64,000 bases of DNA from Cladorhizidae sp. MBARI D1340-BT2 (taxonomy: Eukaryota > Porifera > Demospongiae > Poecilosclerida > Cladorhizidae), in the NCBI GenBank assembly GCA_028752905.1, contig JAQNBH010000252.1:310001-374000 (forward strand), written 5' to 3'. The notes beneath the pieces were generated by a model. It made no database searches. It was given only the letters and a program-made list of their open reading frames with translations, and was not told where the DNA came from. Of the stretch, positions 56,001 through 64,000 are shown piece after piece; positions within the stretch are counted from its first letter, which is position 1, and each line of letters begins with the position of its first letter. A program made the translations under genes and the position numbers.

Positions 56001-59000
56001 TGCCCTAATTTGGTCTATATGTTTCTCATTTCCCCCCCAAAAATCTTGTTATTTTGCCGTAAAGCTCATAACTTTTCTACACTTTACCCAAAAAAGATAA
56101 TTTTTATATCACCGGATAGCCCTTCTAATTATCTGTCTTTTGTACGTGCCAAAATTTTGAGTACTCTAAGTATTAGCAAGTTATGGTGATTTGAAGTGGT
56201 AAGGTTTGCGATCTTTCCTGGCGTTTTCCAGTTGCCAAAGCGGTGGCCTGCCAGTGAAAAACCACTACATTTATTGATAATCTGTTGACTTGTTGCAGAT
56301 AAGGGCCTTCTCTATCAGTTGACAAAATCTGGGACTTTGGTCTTGTTAATTAGGGCAGTTATGAATTGTACTCTTACTTGATGCTAAACATGTTAGCTTC
56401 GTAGATTATCCACACTTCACTGAATAGACTTGATGTATAGCTATTAAGATAGGACTCTCTAAGTGCTCTCTCTTGATACCAAACATCCATATATTCTGCA
56501 CACTTCACTGTAATGGACTTGCAAGATAGGTATCTCTCAGTGTTCTCTATCTTGAGCTAAACATGTTAGCTTCATAGATTCTCCACACTTCACTGAATAG
56601 ACTTGATATATAGCTCTAAAGGTAGGCCTCTCTCTGTTCTCTCTCTTGATACCAAACATCCGTATATTCTGCATACATAGAATCACAAGATAGGTTTCTC
56701 TATGTGTTCTCTATCTTGATGCTAAACAGGTTAGCTTCATAGATTCTCCACACTTCACTGTATAAACTTGATATATAGCTATTAAGATAGGTCTCTCCCT
56801 GTGCTCTCTGTTGATATCAAACATCCATAATATTCTGCACACTTCACTGTAATGGACTTGATATGATTCGAATGATAGGTTTCATTATGTGTTCTCTATC
56901 TTGATATTTGCCCTAATTTGGTCTATATGTTTCTCATTTCCCCCCCAAAAATCTTGTTATTTTGCCGTAAAGCTCATAACTTTTCTACACTTTACCCAAA
57001 AAAGATAATTTTTATATCACCGGATAGCCCTTCTAATTATCTGTCTTTTGTACGTGCCAAAATTTTGAGTACTCTAAGTATTAGCAAGTTATGGTGATTT
57101 GAAGTGGTAAGGTTTGCGATCTTTCCTGGCGTTTTCCAGTTGACAAAGCGGTGGCCTGCCAGTAAAAAACCACTACATTTATTGATAATCTGTTGACTTG
57201 TTGCAGATAAGGGCCTTCTCTATCAGTTGACAAAATCTGGGACTTTGGTCTTGTTAATTAGGGCAGTTATGAATTGTACTCTTACTTGATGCTAAACATG
57301 TTAGCTTCGTAGATTATCCACACTTCACTGAATAGACTTGATGTATAGCTATTAAGATAGGACTCTCTAAGTGCTCTCTCTTGATACCAAACATCCATAT
57401 ATTCTGCACACTTCACTGTAATGGACTTGCAAGATAGGTATCTCTCAGTGTTCTCTATCTTGAGCTAAACATGTTAGCTTCATAGATTCTCCACACTTCA
57501 CTGAATAGACTTGATATATAGCTCTAAAGGTAGGCCTCTCTCTGTTCTCTCTCTTGATACCAAACATCCGTATATTCTGCATACATAGAATCACAAGATA
57601 GGTTTCTCTATGTGTTCTCTATCTTGATGCTAAACAGGTTAGCTTCATAGATTCTCCACACTTCACTGTATAAACTTGATATACAGCTATTAAGATAGGT
57701 CTCTCCCTGTGCTCTCTGTTGATATCAAACATCCATAATATTCTGCACACTTCACTGTAATGGACTTGATATGATTCGAATGATAGGTTTCATTATGTGT
57801 TCTCTATCTTGATATTTGCCCTAATTTGGTCTATATGTTTCTCATTTTCCCCCCAAAAATCTTGTTATTTTGCCGTAAAGCTCATAACTTTTCTACACTT
57901 TACCCAAAAAAGATAATTTTTATATCACCGGATAGCCCTTCTAATTATCTGTCTTTTGTACGTGCCAAAATTTTGAGTACTCTAAGTATTAGCAAGTTAT
58001 GGTGATTTGAAGTGGTAAGGTTTGCGATCTTTCCTGGCGTTTTCCAGTTGCCAAAGCGGTGGCCTGCCAGTGAAAAACCACTACATTTATTGATAATCTG
58101 TTGACATGTTGCAGATAAGGGCCTTCTCTATCAGTTGACAAAATCTGGGACTTTGGTCTTGTTAATTAGGGCAGTTATGAATTGTACTCTTACTTGATGC
58201 TAAACATGTTAGCTTCGTAGATTATCCACACTTCACTGAATAGACTTGATGTATAGCTATTAAGATAGGACTCTCTAAGTGCTCTCTCTTGATACCAAAC
58301 ATCCATATATTCTGCACACTTAACTGTATGGACTTGCAAGATAGGTATCTCTCAGTGTTCTCTATCTTGAGCTAAACATGTTAGCTTCATAGATTCTCCA
58401 CACTTCACTGAATAGACTTGATATATAGCTCTAAAGGTAGGCCTCTCTCTGTTCTCTCTCTTGATACCAAACATCCGTATATTCTGCATACATAGAATCA
58501 CAAGATAGGTTTCTCTATGTGTTCTCTATCTTGATGCTAAACAGGTTAGCTTCATAGATTCTCCACACTTCACTGTATAAACTTGATATACAGCTATTAA
58601 GATAGGTCTCTCCCTGTGCTCTCTGTTGATATCAAACATCCATAATATTCTGCACACTTCACTGTAATGGACTTGATATGATTCGAATGATAGGTTTCAT
58701 TATGTGTTCTCTATCTTGATATTTGCCCTAATTTGGTCTATATGTTTCTCATTTTCCCCCCAAAAATCTTGTTATTTTGCCGTAAAGCTCATAACTTTTC
58801 TACACTTTACCCAAAAAAGATAATTTTTATATCACCGTATAGCCCTTCTAATTATCTGTCTTTTGTACGTGCCAAAATTTTGAGTACTCTAAGTATTAGC
58901 AAGTTATGGTGATTTGAAGTGGTAAGGTTTGCGATCTTTCCTGGCGTTTTCCAGTTGCCAAAGCGGTGGCCTGCCAGTGAAAAACCACTACATTTATTGA

Positions 59001-62000
59001 TAATCTGTTGACTTGTTGCAGATAAGGGCCTTCTCTATCAGTTGACAAAATCTGGGACTTTGGTCTTGTTAATTAGGGCAGTTATGAATTGTACTCTTAC
59101 TTGATGCTAAACATGTTAGCTTCGTAGATTATCCACACTTCACTGAATAGACTTGATGTATAGCTATTAAGATAGGACTCTCTAAGTGCTCTCTCTTGAT
59201 ACCAAACATCCATATATTCTGCACACTTCACTGTAATGGACTTGCAAGATAGGTATCTCTCAGTGTTCTCTATCTTGAGCTAAACATGTTAGCTTCATAG
59301 ATTCTCCACACTTCACTGAATAGACTTGATATATAGCTCTAAAGGTAGGCCTCTCTCTGTTCTCTCTCTTGATACCAAACATCCGTATATTCTGCATACA
59401 TAGAATCACAAGATAGGTTTCTCTATGTGTTCTCTATCTTGATGCTAAACAGGTTAGCTTCATAGATTCTCCACACTTCACTGTATAAACTTGATATACA
59501 GCTATTAAGATAGGTCTCTCCCTGTGCTCTCTGTTGATATCAAACATCCATAATATTCTGCAAACTTCACTGTAATGGACTTGATATGATTCGAATGATA
59601 GGTTTCATTATGTGTTCTCTATCTTGATATTTGCCCTAATTTGGTCTATATGTTTCTCATTTTCCCCCCAAAAATCTTGTTATTTTGCCGTATAGCTCAT
59701 AACTTTTCTACACTTTACCCAAAAAAGATAATTTTTATATCACCGGATAGCCCTTCTAATTATCTGTCTTTTGTACGTGCCAAAATTTTGAGTACTCTAA
59801 GTATTAGCAAGTTATGGTGATTTGAAGTGGTAAGGTTTGCGATCTTTCCTGGCGTTTTCCAGTTGCCAAAGCGGTGGCCTGCCAGTGAAAAACCACTACA
59901 TTTATTGATAATCTGTTGACATGTTGCAGATAAGGGCCTTCTCTATCAGTTGACAAAATCTGGGACTTTGGTCTTGTTAATTAGGGCAGTTATGAATTGT
60001 ACTCTTACTTGATGCTAAACATGTTAGCTTCGTAGATTATCCACACTTCACTGAATAGACTTGATGTATAGCTATTAAGATAGGACTCTCTAAGTGCTCT
60101 CTCTTGATACCAAACATCCATATATTCTGCACACTTAACTGTATGGACTTGCAAGATAGGTATCTCTCAGTGTTCTCTATCTTGAGCTAAACATGTTAGC
60201 TTCATAGATTCTCCACACTTCACTGAATAGAGTTGATATATAGCTCTAAAGGTAGGCCTCTCTCTGTTCTCTCTCTTGATACCAAACATCCGTATATTCT
60301 GCATACATAGAATCACAAGATAGGTTTCTCTATGTGTTCTCTATCTTGATGCTAAACAGGTTAGCTTCATAGATTCTCCACACTTCACTGTATAAACTTG
60401 ATATATAGCTATTAAGATAGGTCTCTCCCTGTGCTCTCTGTTGATATCAAACATCCATAATATTCTGCACACTTCACTGTAATGGACTTGATATGATTCG
60501 AATGATAGGTTTCATTATGTGTTCTCTATCTTGATATTTGCCCTAATTTGGTCTATATGTTTCTCATTTCCCCCCCAAAAATCTTGTTATTTTGCCGTAA
60601 AGCTCATAACTTTCCTACACTTTACCCAAAAAAGATAATGTTTATATCACCGAATAGCCCTTCTAATTATCTGTCTTTTGTACGTGCCAAAATTTTGAGT
60701 ACTCTAAGTATTAGCAAGTTATGGTGATTTGAAGTGGTAAGGTTTGCGATCTTTCCTGGCGTTTTCCAGTTGCCAAAGCGGTGGCCTGCCAGTGAAAAAC
60801 CACTACATTTATTGATAATCTGTTGACATGTTGCAGATAAGGGCCTTCTCTATCAGTTGACAAAATCTGGGACTTTGGTCTTGTTAATTAGGGCAGTTAT
60901 GAATTGTACTCTTACTTGATGCTAAACATGTTAGCTTCGTAGATTATCCACACTTCACTGAATAGACTTGATGTATAGCTATTAAGATAGGACTCTCTAA
61001 GTGCTCTCTCTTGATACCAAACATCCATATATTCTGCACACTTAACTGTATGGACTTGCAAGATAGGTATCTCTCAGTGTTCTCTATCTTGAGCTAAACA
61101 TGTTAGCTTCATAGATTCTCCACACTTCACTGAATAGACTTGATATATAGCTCTAAAGGTAGGCCTCTCTCTGTTCTCTCTCTTGATACCAAACATCCGT
61201 ATATTCTGCATACATAGAATCACAAGATAGGTTTCTCTATGTGTTCTCTATCTTGATGCTAAACAGGTTAGCTTCATAGATTCTCCACACTTCACTGTAT
61301 AAACTTGATATACAGCTATTAAGATAGGTCTCTCCCTGTGCTCTCTGTTGATATCAAACATCCATAATATTCTGCACACTTCACTGTAATGGACTTGATA
61401 TGATTCGAATGATAGGTTTCATTATGTGTTCTCTATCTTGATATTTGCCCTAATTTGGTCTATATGTTTCTCATTTCCCCCCCAAAAATCTTGTTATTTT
61501 GCCGTAAAGCTCATAACTTTTCTACACTTTACCCAAAAAAGATAATTTTTATATCACTGGATAGCCCTTCTAATTATCTGTCTTTTGTACGTGCCAAAAT
61601 TTTGAATACTCTAAGTATTAGTAAGTTATGGTGATTTGAAGTGGTAAGGTTTGCGATCTTTCCTGGCGTTTTCCAGTTGCCAAAGCGGTGGCCTGCCAGT
61701 GAAAAACCACTACATTTATTGATAATCTGTTGACATGTTGCAGATAAGGGCCTTCTCAGCAGTTGACAAAATCTGGGACTTTGGTCTTGTTAATTAGGGC
61801 AGTTATGAATTGTACTCTTACTTGATGCTAAACATGTTAGCTTCGTAGATTATCCACACTTCACTGAATAGACTTGATGTATAGCTATTAAGATAGGACT
61901 CTCTAAGTGCTCTCTCTTGATACCAAACATCCATATATTCTGCACACTTCACTGTATGGACTTGCAAGATAGGTATCTCTCAGTGTTCTCTATCTTGAGC

Positions 62001-64000
62001 TAAACATGTTAGCTTCATAGATTCTCCACACTTCACTGAATAGACTTGATATATAGCTCTAAAGGTAGGCCTCTCTCTGTTCTCTCTCTTGATACCAAAC
62101 ATCCGTATATTCTGCATACATAGAATCACAAGATAGGTTTCTCTATGTGTTCTCTATCTTGATGCTAAACAGGTTAGCTTCATAGATTCTCCACACTTCA
62201 CTGTATAAACTTGATATATAGCTATTAAGATAGGTCTCTCCCTGTGCTCTCTGTTGATATCAAACATCCATAATATTCTGCACACTTCACTGTAATGGAC
62301 TTGATATGATTCGAATGATAGGTTTCATTATGTGTTCTCTATCTTGATATTTGCCCTAATTTGGTCTATATGTTTCTCATTTTCCCCCCAAAAATATTGT
62401 TATTTTGCCGTAAAGCTCATAACATTTCTACACTTTACCCAAAAAAGATAATTTTTATATCACCGGATAGCCCTTCTAATTATCTGTCTTTTGTACGTGC
62501 CAAAATTTTGAGTACTCTAAGTATTAGCAAGTTATGGTGATTTGAAGTGGTAAGGTTTGCGATCTTTCCTGGCGTTTTCCAGTTGCCAAAGCGGTGGCCT
62601 GCCAGTGAAAAACCACTACATTTATTGATAATCTGTTGACTTGTTGCAGATAAGGGCCTTCTCTATCTGTTGACAAAATCTGGGACTTTGGTCTTGTTAA
62701 TTAGGGCAGTTATGAATTGTACTCTTACTTGATGCTAAACATGTTAGCTTCGTAGATTATCCACACTTCACTGAATAGACTTGATGTATAGCTATTAAGA
62801 TAGGACTCTCTAAGTGCTCTCTCTTGATACCAAACATCCATATATTCTGCACACTTCACTGTATGGACTTGCAAGATAGGTATCTCTCAGTGTTCTCTAT
62901 CTTGAGCTAAACATGTTAGCTTCATAGATTCTCCACACTTCACTGAATAGACTTGATATATAGCTCTAAAGGTAGGCCTCTCTCTGTTCTCTCTCTTGAT
63001 ACCAAACATCCGTATATTCTGCATACATAGAATCACAAGATAGGTTTCTCTATGTGTTCTCTATCTTGATGCTAAACAGGTTAGCTTCATAGATTCTCCA
63101 CACTTCACTGTATAAACTTGATATATAGCTATTAAGATAGGTCTCTCCCTGTGCTCTCTGTTGATATCAAACATCCATAATATTCTGCACACTTCACTGT
63201 AATGGACTTGATATGATTCGAATGATAGGTTTCATTATGTGTTCTCTATCTTGATATTTGCCCTAATTTGGTCTATATGTTTCTCATTTTCCCCCCAAAA
63301 ATATTGTTATTTTGCCGTAAAGCTCATAACATTTCTACACTTTACCCAAAAAAGATAATTTTTATATCACCGGATAGCCCTTCTAATTATCTGTCTTTTG
63401 TACGTGCCAAAATTTTGAGTACTCTAAGTATTAGCAAGTTATGGTGATTTGAAGTGGTAAGGTTTGCGATCTTTCCTGGCGTTTTCCAGTTGCCAAAGCG
63501 GTGGCCTGCCAGTGAAAAACCACTACATTTATTGATAATCTGTTGACTTGTTGCAGATAAGGGCCTTCTCTATCTGTTGACAAAATCTGGGACTTTGGTC
63601 TTGTTAATTAGGGCAGTTATGAATTGTACTCTTACTTGATGCTAAACATGTTAGCTTCGTAGATTATCCACACTTCACTGAATAGACTTGATGTATAGCT
63701 ATTAAGATAGGACTCTCTAAGTGCTCTCTCTTGATACCAAACATCCATATATTCTGCACACTTCACTGTAATGGACTTGCAAGATAGGTATCTCTCAGTG
63801 TTCTCTATCTTGAGCTAAACATGTTAGCTTCATAGATTCTCCACACTTCACTGAATAGAGTTGATATATAGCTCTAAAGGTAGGCCTCTCTCTGTTCTCT
63901 CTCTTGATACCAAACATCCGTATATTCTGCATACATAGAATCACAAGATAGGTTTCTCTATGTGTTCTCTATCTTGATGCTAAACAGGTTAGCTTCATAG
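50093..64000. repeat. 907-908 bp satellite array, right block (runs off the window)
   Basis: Unit starts at 50,940, 51,848, 52,755, 53,661, 54,568, 55,475, 56,383, 57,291, 58,199, 59,106, 60,014, 60,921, 61,827, 62,734 and 63,641 (partial). Diagnostic variants recur exactly 8,166 bp apart. CTGCAAACTTCACTG with GCCGTATAGCTC occurs in units 50,940 and 59,106, TTTCCTACAC with ACCGAATAG in 51,848 and 60,014, TTCTCAGCAGTTG in 52,755 and 60,921, and AAAAATATTG in 53,661 and 61,827. This shows a 9-unit higher-order repeat. Confidence 0.97.

Noticed and set aside
42776..64000. CRISPR array or rDNA repeat
   Set aside because: Units are 907 bp with no short repeat-spacer alternation, and there is no rRNA-like sequence. 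Structure and identity fit satellite DNA.

Overview
This is AT-rich animal DNA with no bacterial operon structure. Genes are split by short GT-AG introns, a Death-domain exon is present, and most of the window is transposon fossils, local duplications and satellite. The mix (Ulp1-PHD integrase gene, KRBA2-like integrase, Mutator-like, piggyBac, hAT, Ty3-like Gag and Penelope-like pieces) suits a basal invertebrate. I would guess a demosponge, but that is inference.

Layout. 0-9.2 kb: plus-strand host-like sequence holding repeated pairs of mini-exons (a 50-71 bp exon, then a 40-41 bp exon ending in a Tyr-Glu-x-Pro motif), a long foldback element, a Death-domain terminal exon and a 68-bp tandem repeat. 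4.56-6.03 kb is duplicated at 39.6-42.8 kb. 9.2-16 kb: a 31-bp minisatellite that has grown inside a Gag relic and carries a TIR element, a reverse transcriptase relic, a Mutator-like transposase relic with an internal 193-bp duplication, and a ~150-177 bp tandem array. 16-26 kb: mostly noncoding, with a segmental duplication (~17.9-22.0 and ~23.3-25.2 kb); the first copy carries a 1.5-kb TTAA element that is missing from the second. 26-31 kb: LINE relic, an unidentified region, and a Gag reading frame fused to a hAT dimerisation domain. 31.6-39.5 kb: two intron-containing integrase genes on the minus strand. One has an integrase core followed by a Ulp1-like cysteine protease and a PHD-like finger. 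The other is KRBA2-like with a zinc-binding domain and integrase core. 40.7-42.4 kb: another TTAA element. 42.78 kb to the end: a 907-908 bp satellite (22 unit starts in view, running off the window), interrupted once by a 1,790-bp TTAA element.

Themes. (1) Three piggyBac-type elements (18.6, 40.7 and 48.3 kb) keep the N-terminal region and the C-terminal cysteine-rich finger but have lost the catalytic core. Two of them share three palindromes spaced 43-44 bp next to one end. (2) Paralogous empty sites date several insertions. (3) The satellite is built from ~85/170-bp subrepeats that resemble the arms of the foldback element at 0.65-1.33 kb, and it carries an exact 8,166-bp higher-order period. 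(4) The tandem mini-exon cassettes and the integrase-Ulp1-PHD gene are the best candidates for undescribed biology.

All identifications come from reading motifs by eye; no search was run.
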